NCBI GenBank assembly: GCA_015056625.1
Contig: SVFY01000018.1
Coordinates: forward strand, 1 to 64,000
Reading direction: 5' to 3'
Source of the DNA: Butyrivibrio sp.
Lineage (GTDB): Bacteria; Bacillota; Clostridia; Lachnospirales; Lachnospiraceae
DNA: 64,000 bases
The position numbers and the translations under genes were made by a program. Positions 55,642 to 64,000 of the stretch are shown in pieces. Below the pieces are notes generated by a model. That model had not been told where the DNA came from, ran no database searches, and saw nothing but the letters and a program-made list of their open reading frames with translations. Position 1 is the first letter of the stretch. Every line of letters starts with the position of its first letter.

Positions 55642-57246
55642 TCAGACGCTCCTTATATTGTTAGGAAGCACTGTCCCCTTTCGAAGGGAATCAAGGAACT
55701 TATTATATTCCGCTCTCAGGTTCTGCTTGCGTTTTAAGATGTTCTCCCGCATTTTCTTCGGGTTCTTGTTCCTCTGCTTGATATATGGTTCAAACATCTT
55801 CATATATTCCTCTTCAGAATACGCCTCAACTGCATGTATCTTTTCATCCAATGCCTTCAGGGCTCCGGGATCCAGGTCAATCTTGTTATCCCTGTAGTAC
55901 CTGAAAAAGATGTTATAGATGGGCTCGTGGTTGTGAGGCTTGTAGGTACAGCTCATGCTCTGGGCATCATCCTTTAGTATCTTGTTCATTCCGCCTTCCT
56001 TATCAATAGATACAAAGGATCCATCTTTTTTCTGGAGCAAATGCTCTCCCTTGGTGTCAAAGTTACAAAGCAGCCAGTCTACGCAGTGAAAGATCAGCAG
56101 CTGCTTCTGAATTTCTGGCTTCTTTATGATCTCTGGATCAGGATTTCTTTTTGCTTCATACTCAGTCTGCCATGCGTCAAGGTCGATAGTAGGCTTGTTC
56201 GTAACATCTATGATCTCCTGAATGGATCCTATATATTCACCCTTTGCATTCTTTATGCCAACAGCTGGTATTTCATGCTCAGGATCCACGATGTGCTGGA
56301 GCTTTCCGCCTATCTCCGTCACTATGGCGCCTTCAGGTTTTGAGATACCACAGCAGTTTTCTGCTTTCTTGTAAAGGTACTGTTTGCCTGATTTCATATC
56401 TTTATAATAGTATGTCGGCTTGGTGCCACCCAGGAACGCTCTGCCCATATTTACCAGTTCAACTGGCTTTCCGTTTATCTCAGTTTTGATAATATGGTCT
56501 TCTTCACAGTTTTCATCACTCTTTGAAATACCCTTTTTCAAATATGCCTCAATAACCTTACGCCTGTATTTTGAATTTGCCTTCTTTTGTTCTTCCGGTT
56601 TTGTATTTTCAAGCTTTAGCTTATACTGGGCCCAGTACAGATCAAGCTGTGCTTTTTCCTTTTGCTTTATTGCACTTTTTCGTTTTGATGTACCTATATT
56701 AAGAGTCTTGGTATAATCAGTCCACGCATCCACAATAGCCTGGCACTTATTAACACTTATCTCAAGCTTATCCTTTTCGGTTTTGGCTTTCTCCAGATCG
56801 GCTTCAGCCTGAAGGTCTATAAGACTTAGTTTTTCCTGGAAATACTTTTCCTCGGCTTTTGCCAGCTTTTTAGCATCCTTGGCATTAAGTGCACCATCAG
56901 GATTATTATTTCTAAGCTCTGCCAGCATACTTTGCTTTTTGAACAGCTTAGCCTCCTGTTCCGCAACCTTCTTTTCTGCCTTTGAAAGCTCTCTTTCCTG
57001 CTGGACTACTTCCCAGTCCCCTACAGCTGCCGCAGGTTCTGCCTCCTTCTTGATCTCGATTCCAGCACCATAGCACCCGTTTATTTTGTTTTCGTCACGT
57101 TCTAAAAAAGAATAATGTCTGTGATCGTAAACCTGAGTATCAGTTTTATCATTCTCAAATAGTTGATTCTCCGTGGTCCATTTTTGAGTTTGTTCCTTCA
57201 GAAAGGTTTGCTCTTCCCGCTTTTTTTGAATTAAGAGATCGCTCAT
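55642..57246 (-). CDS. Coiled-coil protein with atypical-kinase-like C-terminal domain, unknown function
   Basis: A 534-residue protein I cannot place in a named family. Residues about 75-240 are Lys/Glu/Ala-rich coiled coil. Residues about 270-480 resemble a minimal atypical protein/lipid kinase fold: a YYYKDMKSGKQYLYKK strand pair with candidate ATP Lys293/294, then NFDTKGEH with Asp397 and His402 where catalytic loops of HipA/PI-kinase-like enzymes have D-x-x-x-x-H/N, then SIDKEGG with Asp415 in the place of the metal-binding DFG Asp. The call is structural guesswork from motif order. It is encoded six bases downstream of a GNAT gene, with a normal composition for the window. Alternatives are an actin-fragmin-kinase-like effector or a dead kinase. 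Confidence 0.6.
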   Translation of the reverse strand: MSDLLIQKKREEQTFLKEQTQKWTTENQLFENDKTDTQVYDHRHYSFLERDENKINGCYGAGIEIKKEAEPAAAVGDWEVVQQERELSKAEKKVAEQEAKLFKKQSMLAELRNNNPDGALNAKDAKKLAKAEEKYFQEKLSLIDLQAEADLEKAKTEKDKLEISVNKCQAIVDAWTDYTKTLNIGTSKRKSAIKQKEKAQLDLYWAQYKLKLENTKPEEQKKANSKYRRKVIEAYLKKGISKSDENCEEDHIIKTEINGKPVELVNMGRAFLGGTKPTYYYKDMKSGKQYLYKKAENCCGISKPEGAIVTEIGGKLQHIVDPEHEIPAVGIKNAKGEYIGSIQEIIDVTNKPTIDLDAWQTEYEAKRNPDPEIIKKPEIQKQLLIFHCVDWLLCNFDTKGEHLLQKKDGSFVSIDKEGGMNKILKDDAQSMSCTYKPHNHEPIYNIFFRYYRDNKIDLDPGALKALDEKIHAVEAYSEEEYMKMFEPYIKQRNKNPKKMRENILKRKQNLRAEYNKFLDSLRKGTVLPNNIRSV

Positions 57247-57252
57247 AAACTA

Positions 57253-58122
57253 TCACCCCACAGTCTCACCATCATAACCAGCTCTGTAAAAACGCTCTGT
57301 CTTAAGATCTTCAGAAAAATATTTTTGTGCCAACCTGTCAACAGATTCTACTGCTGTTGAAAAACGCAGTACATCCTGTGATCCCATTCGGTCTGAGGTA
57401 TCAGAAACAGCATAGACCAGAATATTATAAAGATCTGCTATTGTATCACGCTCTACAGCAGTTATATAGCTGAGTTCATAGAAGTGCTGCTCCGCATAAT
57501 GGCTTATAACCACCATTCCCGTAGGAGTTCCTTCTTTACCTATGACAGCGTAGCTAAGGTCCTCATCAATAAACGGCTTCATCTGAGCCATGTCAAGGCC
57601 AGAAGCTTTTAAAGCCTCATATATCTGGTTCTTTGTCTGACCCGGACTATTGGAAATTGTAGTTCTTATACCGGAAGTCTTTTTATCATATTCAACAGGC
57701 GGGATTTTATAAACAACTTCCTTTAGCTTGTCGCTGCTCATTGAATATACCCCACCAGGCATTTGCTCTATTGTGAATTCATCAGTATTGTCAAACATTG
57801 CATATCTGGGGTCGTTACTATCCTTTGCAAAAAAGTTTGCTAATGTAATATACCCTTGTTCATATGCATTGTCAGCCAGGGATCTGATCATATCAGTGGC
57901 AACGCCCTTGCCCTGATAAGAAAGAGAAACTGCCACATAGAGTATCCTCAGGGTCATTATCTCCTCGTCAATGGTATACATAATGATCCCGCAGGCAGTG
58001 TCCTTGTCATAGCACCCTAAACCAAAAATCGAGGGATCAGACATCATTCTATTTTGCTGATCCTCCTGCAGAAGAGGTTTGAAATATTGGAAGTTCTCTT
58101 CATTTATATAGCAATACTTCAT
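57253..58122 (-). CDS. GNAT acetyltransferase, likely tandem-domain, paired with the kinase-like gene
   Basis: A 289-residue protein. The N-terminal GNAT domain (about 1-110) shows the acetyl-CoA loop YQGKGVATDMIRSL with Gln70-Gly-Lys-Gly-Val-Ala75. The C-terminal half (about 150-289) has GMVVISHYA and YNILVYAVSD, in the form of a second, motif-poor GNAT fold. The start at 58122 has an AAGGAG site eight bases before. It lies first in a two-gene unit with the kinase-like protein, so their activities may act on one target. The substrate is unknown. Confidence 0.78.
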   Translation of the reverse strand: MKYCYINEENFQYFKPLLQEDQQNRMMSDPSIFGLGCYDKDTACGIIMYTIDEEIMTLRILYVAVSLSYQGKGVATDMIRSLADNAYEQGYITLANFFAKDSNDPRYAMFDNTDEFTIEQMPGGVYSMSSDKLKEVVYKIPPVEYDKKTSGIRTTISNSPGQTKNQIYEALKASGLDMAQMKPFIDEDLSYAVIGKEGTPTGMVVISHYAEQHFYELSYITAVERDTIADLYNILVYAVSDTSDRMGSQDVLRFSTAVESVDRLAQKYFSEDLKTERFYRAGYDGETVG

Positions 58123-58184
58123 TAAGCGGCTCCTTTTTTCCAGGCACATTAACTTAATCTTGATGACGAATTACCTATATTATA

Positions 58185-58219
58185 CAAAATGGCGCTGTGC
58201 TAAAAAAGCACAGCGCCAT
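58185..58219 (-). terminator. Rho-independent terminator of pckA
   Basis: Perfect 13-base arms (58189-58201 with 58207-58219), loop of five bases, followed on the minus strand by UUUUG. A TATAAT (58179-58184) lies directly after it and may serve the GNAT gene. Confidence 0.88.
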
Positions 58220-58256
58220 GATAGTTTTATTAAGATTCTATAAAATCATCAACAGA

Positions 58257-59870
58257 TCAAAGCTTTGGGCCAGCAGCTACAAGAGCCTTACCAGCGTCAT
58301 TGCCTTCATACTTCTTGAAGTTCTTGATGAATCTCTCTGCAAGATCCTTAGCCTTTGTCTCCCACTCAGAAGCATCAGCGTATGTATCTCTAGGATCAAG
58401 GATTGCAGGATCAACTCCAGGAAGAGATGTAGGAACTTCGAAATCGAAGATAGGAATCTTCTTGGTCTCAGCCTTGTTAACGTCGCCGTTAAGGATTGCA
58501 TCGATGATTCCACGAGTATCCTTGATGGAGATTCTCTTTCCAGTTCCGTTCCATCCTGTGTTTACAAGGTAAGCCTTAGCTCCTGACTTCTGCATCTTCT
58601 TAACGAGCTCTTCACCGTACTTTGTAGGATGAAGCTCAAGGAATGCCTGTCCGAAGCAAGCTGAGAATGTAGGTGTAGGCTCTGTGATACCCCTCTCTGT
58701 TCCAGCAAGCTTAGCTGTGAAACCTGAAAGGAAGTAGTACTGAGTCTGCTCAGGTGTCAGGATTGATACTGGAGGAAGTACTCCGAAAGCATCAGCTGAA
58801 AGGAAGATAACATTCTGAGCTGCAGGGCCTGATGATGTAGGATGTACATTAAGAACGATGTTCTTGATGTGGTTGATAGGATATGATACACGAGTGTTCT
58901 CTGTAACTGACTTGTCATCGAAGTCAATCTTACCGTTAGCATCTACAGTTACGTTCTCAAGAAGAGCGTCTCTCTTGATAGCGTTGTAGATATCAGGCTC
59001 TGAATCCTTGTCAAGGCCGATAACCTTAGCATAGCAGCCACCCTCGAAGTTGAATACTCCGTTGTCGTCCCAGCCGTGCTCGTCATCACCGATAAGAAGT
59101 CTCTTAGGATCTGTTGAAAGAGTTGTCTTACCTGTTCCTGAAAGTCCGAAGAAGATTGCTGTGTTCTCACCGTTCATATCTGTGTTAGCTGAGCAGTGCA
59201 TAGAAGCAATTCCCTTAAGAGGAAGGTAGTAGTTCATCATTGAGAACATACCCTTCTTCATCTCTCCGCCGTACCATGTGTTGATGATAACCTGCTCACG
59301 GCTTGTGATGTTGAATGCTACGCAAGTCTCAGAGTTAAGTCCAAGTGCCTTGTAGTCATCAACCTTAGCAAGTGAAGCATTGTATACTACGAAGTCAGGC
59401 TCGAATGAAGCAAGCTCTGCCTCTGTAGGCTGGATGAACATGTTCTTGATAAAGTGAGCCTGCCAAGCAACCTCAACGATGAAACGAACAGCCATACGAG
59501 TATCCTTGTTAGCGCCACAGAAAGCGTCAACAACGAAAAGTCTCTTGTTGCAAAGCTCGTTCTTAGCAATCTCTTTAACCTTAGCCCAAACATCCTCGCT
59601 CATTGGGTGGTTGTCGTTCTTGTACTCTTCAGATGTCCACCATACAGTGTCCTTGGAGTTATCGTCCATAACGATGTACTTGTCTTTAGGTGAACGTCCA
59701 GTGTAGATACCTGTCATAACGTTAACAGCGCCGAGCTCAGTATCAACACCCTTTTCGTAACCAGTAAGTTCTGGCTTCATTTCCTCTGTGTAAAGATCAT
59801 CATAGGAAGGGTTGTGTACGATCTCAGTTGTTCCTGTGATACCATACTTGGTTAAATCGATGTTTGCCAT
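58257..59870 (-). CDS. pckA: Phosphoenolpyruvate carboxykinase (ATP type)
   Basis: Interconverts oxaloacetate and phosphoenolpyruvate with ATP/ADP; 537 residues. The kinase-1a loop [11 protein letters not shown] and the metal-binding block [14 protein letters not shown] are present, together with the substrate block TGRSPKDK. In anaerobic rumen and gut clostridia this enzyme can run either way, joining glycolysis to C4 acids. It is a single-gene unit with a long 5' leader (about 110 bases) that holds a weak ATTATCT/AGATAAT hairpin. Confidence 0.97.
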   Translation of the reverse strand: MANIDLTKYGITGTTEIVHNPSYDDLYTEEMKPELTGYEKGVDTELGAVNVMTGIYTGRSPKDKYIVMDDNSKDTVWWTSEEYKNDNHPMSEDVWAKVKEIAKNELCNKRLFVVDAFCGANKDTRMAVRFIVEVAWQAHFIKNMFIQPTEAELASFEPDFVVYNASLAKVDDYKALGLNSETCVAFNITSREQVIINTWYGGEMKKGMFSMMNYYLPLKGIASMHCSANTDMNGENTAIFFGLSGTGKTTLSTDPKRLLIGDDEHGWDDNGVFNFEGGCYAKVIGLDKDSEPDIYNAIKRDALLENVTVDANGKIDFDDKSVTENTRVSYPINHIKNIVLNVHPTSSGPAAQNVIFLSADAFGVLPPVSILTPEQTQYYFLSGFTAKLAGTERGITEPTPTFSACFGQAFLELHPTKYGEELVKKMQKSGAKAYLVNTGWNGTGKRISIKDTRGIIDAILNGDVNKAETKKIPIFDFEVPTSLPGVDPAILDPRDTYADASEWETKAKDLAERFIKNFKKYEGNDAGKALVAAGPKL

Positions 59871-59986
59871 TTAGTTAACCTCTTTTCTTTATGAATTTTT
59901 TGTACGGATTATCTGATATTCTGAAATACCCAGATAATTCGCAGATACACTATTAAATTTTCCGGCAAATGTGCGCCGATACTTCA

Positions 59987-60015
59987 TTTATACTACAAAG
60001 TCAATATTTTCACAA
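59987..60015 (-). promoter_or_regulatory. Predicted promoter of pckA
   Basis: Minus-strand TTGTGA (60010-60015), 17-base spacer, TATAAA (59987-59992). The start near 59980 leaves a leader of about 110 bases. Confidence 0.6.
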
Positions 60016-60056
60016 GGTGTTTTAGCGGGTTTTATGTATAAAAAATCTCTAAATCA

Positions 60057-60914
60057 TCAGCTTTTTTCGCCTTCTAATAAAGCCTGGTAAATATCTCTTT
60101 TGCCAACCCCTCTGTCAGAAGCCACTTTCTTCATTGCATCCTTCCTTGAAAGCCCCTGACTTTCGTATATTTCCATGTGCTCTTCAATGCTCATTTCCAT
60201 ATAGCTCTGCCTGGTTTCTTCGTCCTGCTCCTTAAGGCTCTTTCCCTCTATAACAAGGACGTACTCACCTCTTGGTTCATTTTCTTCGTAAAAAGAAATC
60301 GCCTCTCTTATAGTTGTAGGCCTTACTTCCTCAAATTTCTTGGTCAGCTCCCTGCAGATGGAGATACGCCTGTCTCCAAGGGTTTCAAAAAGATCTGAAA
60401 GCGCCGCTTTTAAATGGTGCGGAGCCTCGTAGACTATCATGGTCCTGCTCTCATCTTTCAGGTCTTCCAGGATTCTTTTTCTTGCCTTCTTGTCATCTGA
60501 AGGAGGCAGAAATCCCTCAAAGCAGAATCTTCTTGTGGACAGTCCTGAAAGCGTCAGCGCTGTTATGCAGGCTGCTGGTCCAGGAAGAGATGTAACTGTG
60601 ATCCCTGCCTTCTGGCATTCTGCAACCAGCACCTCTCCGGGATCAGAAATAGCCGGAGTTCCAGCATCGGTTATAAGCGCAACATCAAGCCCTTCCTGCA
60701 TCTTGCCTATCAGGTACTGGGCCTTGTCGTACTTGTTGTACTCGTGGTAGCTTGTCATCTCCGTGTGGATATCGAAATGATTAAGGAGCTTTATGCTGTT
60801 TCTGGTGTCCTCTGCTGCAATAAGGTCAACTGACTTTAAAGTCTCTAATACCCTGAAGGTCATGTCATCAAGGTTCCCTATGGGTGTCGCGCAAAGATAT
60901 AGTTTTCCTGCCAT
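60057..60914 (-). CDS. rsmI: 16S rRNA (cytidine-2'-O)-methyltransferase RsmI
   Basis: Methylates the 2'-OH of C1402 in 16S rRNA; 285 residues of the tetrapyrrole-methylase fold. Conserved opening LCATPIGNLDDMTFRVLETL, the DTRNSIKLLNHF block, and TDAGTPAISDPG for S-adenosylmethionine binding. The C-terminal helical region (about 230-285) is family-typical. In Bacillus the order is yabB-yazA-yabC; here yazA is missing and a REP-like palindrome fills the gap. Confidence 0.96.
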   Translation of the reverse strand: MAGKLYLCATPIGNLDDMTFRVLETLKSVDLIAAEDTRNSIKLLNHFDIHTEMTSYHEYNKYDKAQYLIGKMQEGLDVALITDAGTPAISDPGEVLVAECQKAGITVTSLPGPAACITALTLSGLSTRRFCFEGFLPPSDDKKARKRILEDLKDESRTMIVYEAPHHLKAALSDLFETLGDRRISICRELTKKFEEVRPTTIREAISFYEENEPRGEYVLVIEGKSLKEQDEETRQSYMEMSIEEHMEIYESQGLSRKDAMKKVASDRGVGKRDIYQALLEGEKS

Positions 60915-60945
60915 ATTGTTTCCTCATACTTCAAGAGGTTTTTTC

Positions 60946-61011
60946 GTGACAGGGGGACGGTTCTTTTGTCACGTTGCATGCAATGTGACAAAAGAACCGT
61001 CCCCCTGTCAC
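60946..61011. repeat. REP-like palindrome, two 27-base arms
   Basis: Perfect inverted arms 60946-60972 and 60985-61011 enclose a 12-base loop with its own TTGCATGCAA palindrome. A C-rich core (ACGGTTCTTTTGTCAC in one arm) and flanks of T-run left and A-run right let it form a hairpin terminator on either strand. It is much longer than needed for a terminator and looks like a REP/MITE-type element known to be scattered in clostridia. Confidence 0.8.
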
Positions 61012-61028
61012 AAAAAAACACTCAATCA

Positions 61029-61769
61029 TTAGTATCCATAAATATCGTAGATCTCCGGAGTGTACTTACCTGGAGCCTCGTAGATTATCAGCGGCTTCTC
61101 CACAGTGATCCTGCTCTTTCCGCCTCTGGCTCCTTCTATCAGCACCATGCTAGGCTCCTTGTCCACGAAGGGATAAACCAGCTGCATCCTTTTGGGCTCG
61201 AGCCTGTATTCATGCATGACCACCATGATCTCCGCAAGCCTGAAGGGCCTGTGCACCATATAGAACTTGCCGCCACTCTTTAAGCACTTTGCAGCTGATG
61301 CCACCACATCCTCCAGAGTGCAGCTCACCTCATGCCTTGCAATCGCCTTTGGCGCGTCCGGGTTTTGAAGCCCATGGCTGTTTATCATATAAGGAGGATT
61401 GCTTGTGACAACGTCAAAAGAGGCAGCGTCAAAAATTTGCCCTGCCTCCTTAATATCGCCATTTACTATTTTAACTTTCTCTTCAAGATCGTTGAGCTTA
61501 ACGCTCCTTGTTGCCATGTCAGCGCTTTCTTCCTGAATTTCCAGGCCAACAAGCTCTCTCGCCTTGGTCTTAGCTGACATCAGGATCGGTATGATACCAG
61601 TTCCCGTTCCCAGATCCAGTACTCTGTCGCCCTCTTTTGCATTTGCAAATCCTGACAGTAAAACTGCATCCATTCCAAAACAGAATCTATCCGGGTCCTG
61701 GATTATCTTAAGGCCATTCCTCTGAAGATCATCAAGTCTCTCCGAATCTTTTAACTCAATTGTCCCCAA
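61029..61769 (-). CDS. tRNA1(Val) (adenine(37)-N6)-methyltransferase-like protein (TrmN6/YabB)
   Basis: A 246-residue class I methyltransferase. S-adenosylmethionine loop VLDLGTGTGIIPILMS, catalytic NPPY motif (TSNPPYMI), and conserved DRFCFGMDAVLL near the N-terminus, as in the YabB/TrmN6 group. The start is set at a TTG at 61769, with an AGGAAGG site seven bases before, inside the end of yaaT. The frame could start 12 codons earlier. It belongs to the yaaR-holB-yaaT operon. Confidence 0.88.
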   Translation of the reverse strand: MGTIELKDSERLDDLQRNGLKIIQDPDRFCFGMDAVLLSGFANAKEGDRVLDLGTGTGIIPILMSAKTKARELVGLEIQEESADMATRSVKLNDLEEKVKIVNGDIKEAGQIFDAASFDVVTSNPPYMINSHGLQNPDAPKAIARHEVSCTLEDVVASAAKCLKSGGKFYMVHRPFRLAEIMVVMHEYRLEPKRMQLVYPFVDKEPSMVLIEGARGGKSRITVEKPLIIYEAPGKYTPEIYDIYGY

Positions 61770-62697
61770 GTTTGGACTTTCCTTCCTGCTTTTCGATCTT
61801 CTCAAGCTTCTCGAGTTCCTTCATCTCTTCATCTTCCTTGGAACCCTTCTTGGCGTTATTGTTGTTATTCTTTTTCTTCTGTCTCTTCTTTATGTTCTCG
61901 AGTTCCTCGAGCTTGTACTCGTGAACCTCTTTTTCATCGTCCACATCCACAAGGATCTTCACGGTCTGTCTCAGGATATTGACACTTGAAACCTCGCCTG
62001 ATAATCCGTCCTTGGCAGTACAGAAATCGCCAACTCCTGGCATCTTGCGATTAAGCTCCTCGTAGACTTCCTCTTCATTCTTAAGACAGCACATCAGCCT
62101 TCCGCAGACACCTGATATCTTGGTCGGATTAAGTGAAAGGCTCTGCTCCTTGGCCATCTTGATAGATACTGGCACAAAGTCAGACAAATAGGAATGACAG
62201 CAAAGTGGTCTTCCGCAGATACCATAACCGCCAATGATCTTGGTCTCATCCCTTACACCGATCTGTCTAAGCTCAATCCTTGTCTTAAACACTGCTGCCA
62301 GATCCTTGACCAGTTCCCTGAAGTCGATCCTGCCATCTGCTGTAAAATAGAACAAAATCTTGTTGTTGTCGAAAGTATACTCCGCATCTATGAGTTTCAT
62401 CTCAAGATTGTGCTTTTTGATCTTCTCAAGACAAACCCTGAATGCCTCTTTTTCTTTTTCCCTGTTGCCAGCCTCCTGCTCGTCGTCCTTGGTGCTGGCT
62501 GTTCTGAGAACTGTCTTTAAGGGCTTAACTACCTTCTCATCTTCTATCTCCTGGATAGGTGTTACAACAGTTCCGTACTCCACGCCTCTTGCAGTCTCTA
62601 CAATGACGTGATCACCTTTTTTGATCACATATTTCCCTGGTGAAAAGAAATATATCTTGCCGGCAGATCTGAATCTTACGCCGATTACTTTTGTCAT
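61756..62697 (-). CDS. yaaT: PSP1-domain protein YaaT (RicT)
   Basis: A 313-residue protein of the PSP1 family. The cysteine cluster GYGICGRPLCCHSYL and the later GVCGRLMCCLKNE supply the ligands for the Fe-S cluster of the RicA-RicF-RicT complex, which in Bacillus steers RNase Y. The C-terminal tail is Lys/Asn/Glu-rich with a run of Asn. It overlaps holB by four bases, so it is translationally coupled. Confidence 0.93.
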   Translation of the reverse strand: MTKVIGVRFRSAGKIYFFSPGKYVIKKGDHVIVETARGVEYGTVVTPIQEIEDEKVVKPLKTVLRTASTKDDEQEAGNREKEKEAFRVCLEKIKKHNLEMKLIDAEYTFDNNKILFYFTADGRIDFRELVKDLAAVFKTRIELRQIGVRDETKIIGGYGICGRPLCCHSYLSDFVPVSIKMAKEQSLSLNPTKISGVCGRLMCCLKNEEEVYEELNRKMPGVGDFCTAKDGLSGEVSSVNILRQTVKILVDVDDEKEVHEYKLEELENIKKRQKKKNNNNNAKKGSKEDEEMKELEKLEKIEKQEGKSKLGDN

Positions 62698-63740
62698 AAA
62701 TGCTCCTTAATGCCAATGAGCATAAGCTCTAAGGCTAAATCTATATTTACATTTGAAGATATGCGATTTTTTGCAATATCAATATCCTTTAAAATACTGC
62801 TGATATCATCATAACTACACTTCTTTGTAACACTACTAATATACGATACCTTATCAGTGAAAATCAAGTGATCCGTGTTCTCTGTGGCCTTGAACACCAG
62901 CAGATCTCTGAAGAAGAAAAGCAGTATATCTGCAAAGTCCTCGTACTGCTTCATGTCTATACCCTTCTTGGAGTTCTTATCCTCCCCCTCAGCTGGCTCA
63001 AGCAGAGCATGGACTCTTTCCATTATCTGGTAGATCTCAAGGTTTTCAAGCTTCACGATAAGGTCAATTGTCTCGTTCTTGAGGTTCTCAAAGCGCTCAT
63101 TCGAAGACAGTTCCAGCGCTTTTCCAATATTCCCTCTTGCAAAAGCAGCGGCAAGCTCTGCCTTGTAATCCACAACATGGCAGTTTTCCATAAGGTATTT
63201 CTTGATAACCTCATCCCTTACTGGTCTTGTGGGAAGCACTATGCATCTGCTGATGATCGTGGGTAAAAAGGCGTTCAGATTGTTAGTCAGAATGATGATG
63301 ATGATATAAGATGGTGGCTCTTCCAGCGTCTTAAGCAGCGCATTCTGAGCAGCTATAGTCATTTTTTCCCCTTCGGGAACGATATAAATCTTATACTTAC
63401 TCTCATATGGCTTGATCACTACATCATCACGAAGGCGCAGTCTGATATCGTCAACACCGATGCTGGCTGGCTTGTCATGGGTAATAGTGATGATGTCCGG
63501 GTGATTGTCAGACATGGCTTTAATGCAGGATGGGCACAGGCCGCAGGCTTCTATCTCCCCGTCCTTTTCCTGTCTGTTGCTGCACTGAAGGGCTTTTGCA
63601 AAAATCCTGGCGATAAACTCTTTTCCCGATCCATCCTCTCCGGAAATGATATAGGCATGTGATGCCTTGTCAGTTTTCAGCACATACTGCATGTGCTCCT
63701 TCATCTGTTCCTGATCATATATATCGGAAAAATCCGCCAT
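62694..63740 (-). CDS. holB: DNA polymerase III delta-prime subunit
   Basis: A non-hydrolysing clamp-loader subunit of 348 residues. The P-loop region reads SGEDGSGKEFIAR, with Glu where Ser/Thr is usual, which fits delta-prime. A zinc module is formed by Cys of CSNR and CGLCPSC (about residues 53-72). The sensor arginine block is near TIISRCIVLP. Position between yaaR and yaaT is as in Bacillus. Confidence 0.93.
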   Translation of the reverse strand: MADFSDIYDQEQMKEHMQYVLKTDKASHAYIISGEDGSGKEFIARIFAKALQCSNRQEKDGEIEACGLCPSCIKAMSDNHPDIITITHDKPASIGVDDIRLRLRDDVVIKPYESKYKIYIVPEGEKMTIAAQNALLKTLEEPPSYIIIIILTNNLNAFLPTIISRCIVLPTRPVRDEVIKKYLMENCHVVDYKAELAAAFARGNIGKALELSSNERFENLKNETIDLIVKLENLEIYQIMERVHALLEPAEGEDKNSKKGIDMKQYEDFADILLFFFRDLLVFKATENTDHLIFTDKVSYISSVTKKCSYDDISSILKDIDIAKNRISSNVNIDLALELMLIGIKEHL

Positions 63741-63751
63741 TACAACTCCCC

Positions 63752-64000
63752 TTAAGTAAATATATCAAGTAATAACCCCTGTATCTGTCCGATCTTGGCT
63801 AAGATATCTATATTGTTGCACTCATCCTTAACAAGCTCCTGAGCCAGCTCGTCAAGTTCCTTGTCCACCTGTCTGATGATGCCATAAACTCTGTGGCGCC
63901 CTTTTCTGTCAAGGAAGTTCTCTCTGGAAAAGACATGGGACCTGGTCACCACTTCGTTCATAAAGTCCTTGATAAGGATCCTGTACCTCTGCATATCCTT
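63752..64000 (-). CDS. YaaR family protein (DUF327), C-terminal part
   Basis: The gene runs off the right end of the window; 82 codons are visible. It has the [18 protein letters not shown] and [18 protein letters not shown] parts typical of YaaR. The function is unknown. Its place right before holB matches the yaaQ-yaaR-holB-yaaT order of Bacillus. Confidence 0.85.
   Translation of the reverse strand, partial: KDMQRYRILIKDFMNEVVTRSHVFSRENFLDRKGRHRVYGIIRQVDKELDELAQELVKDECNNIDILAKIGQIQGLLLDIFT

Overview
The window looks like a piece of a Lachnospiraceae chromosome, most likely Butyrivibrio or a close relative. This is inferred from gene content and codon use, not from a marker gene. The evidence is a low-to-mid GC Firmicute style with strong AGGAGG ribosome sites, the linked uvrC-hprK-glucokinase-murB-rapZ-whiA-crh block, the yaaR-holB-yaaT-trmN6-rsmI block, a PTS hexitol operon, and an F-type ATP synthase with a Na+-type rotor. 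I saw no rRNA, tRNA, CRISPR array, prophage or transposase gene. Most genes are on the minus strand; only mgtE, ftsH and a two-component pair are on plus.

Layout. 1-7.4 kb: a complete ATP synthase operon (atpZ-like, atpI-like, atpB, E, F, H, A, G, D, C) with its own promoter and terminator. Its c subunit carries the two-carboxylate signature reported for Na+-driven rotors. 7.5-10.7 kb: aspS and a lipoprotein gene with a LacI-type operator. 10.8-12.3 kb: the Mg2+ transporter gene mgtE behind a folded leader containing a 40-codon upstream ORF that runs over the mgtE start. 12.3-14.0 kb: a patatin-like gene flanked by two decayed genes, a glycerate-kinase tail and a tocopherol-cyclase-like gene lacking its middle. 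14-23.4 kb: an FNR-like regulator, a NUDIX hydrolase, a serine hydrolase, a Na+/phosphate cotransporter with a PhoU-like tail, a GNAT enzyme and a very large sensor diguanylate cyclase.

23.6-30.6 kb: a cell-envelope and carbon-control operon (uvrC, hprK, ROK glucokinase, murB, rapZ, whiA, crh-like). 30.7-36.2 kb: a PTS operon (EIICB, PRD regulator, EIIA, zinc reductase, HPr paralogue). The two HPr-like proteins are complementary: the first keeps Ser46 but has Glu at position 15, and the second keeps His15 but has His at position 46. With HprK encoded between them, this suggests a split between signalling and phosphotransfer. 36.4-42.8 kb: pyrG and ftsH, divergent with overlapping promoters, then a lipoprotein fusing a HAD phosphatase to a histidine acid phosphatase.

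42.9-55.6 kb: a uronic-acid oligosaccharide locus (ABC importer, heparinase II/III-like lyase, GH88 hydrolase, DUF2264 protein, F5/8C-domain protein) next to a YesM/YesN-type sensor-regulator pair. None of its enzymes has a visible signal peptide, so it should import oligomers and finish degradation in the cytoplasm. 55.6-58.1 kb: an unusual two-gene unit, a coiled-coil protein with an atypical-kinase-like C-terminus and a GNAT protein; this is the best candidate for an undescribed system. 58.2-64 kb: pckA, then rsmI, trmN6, yaaT, holB and a partial yaaR, with a near-perfect 66-base REP-like palindrome between trmN6 and rsmI.
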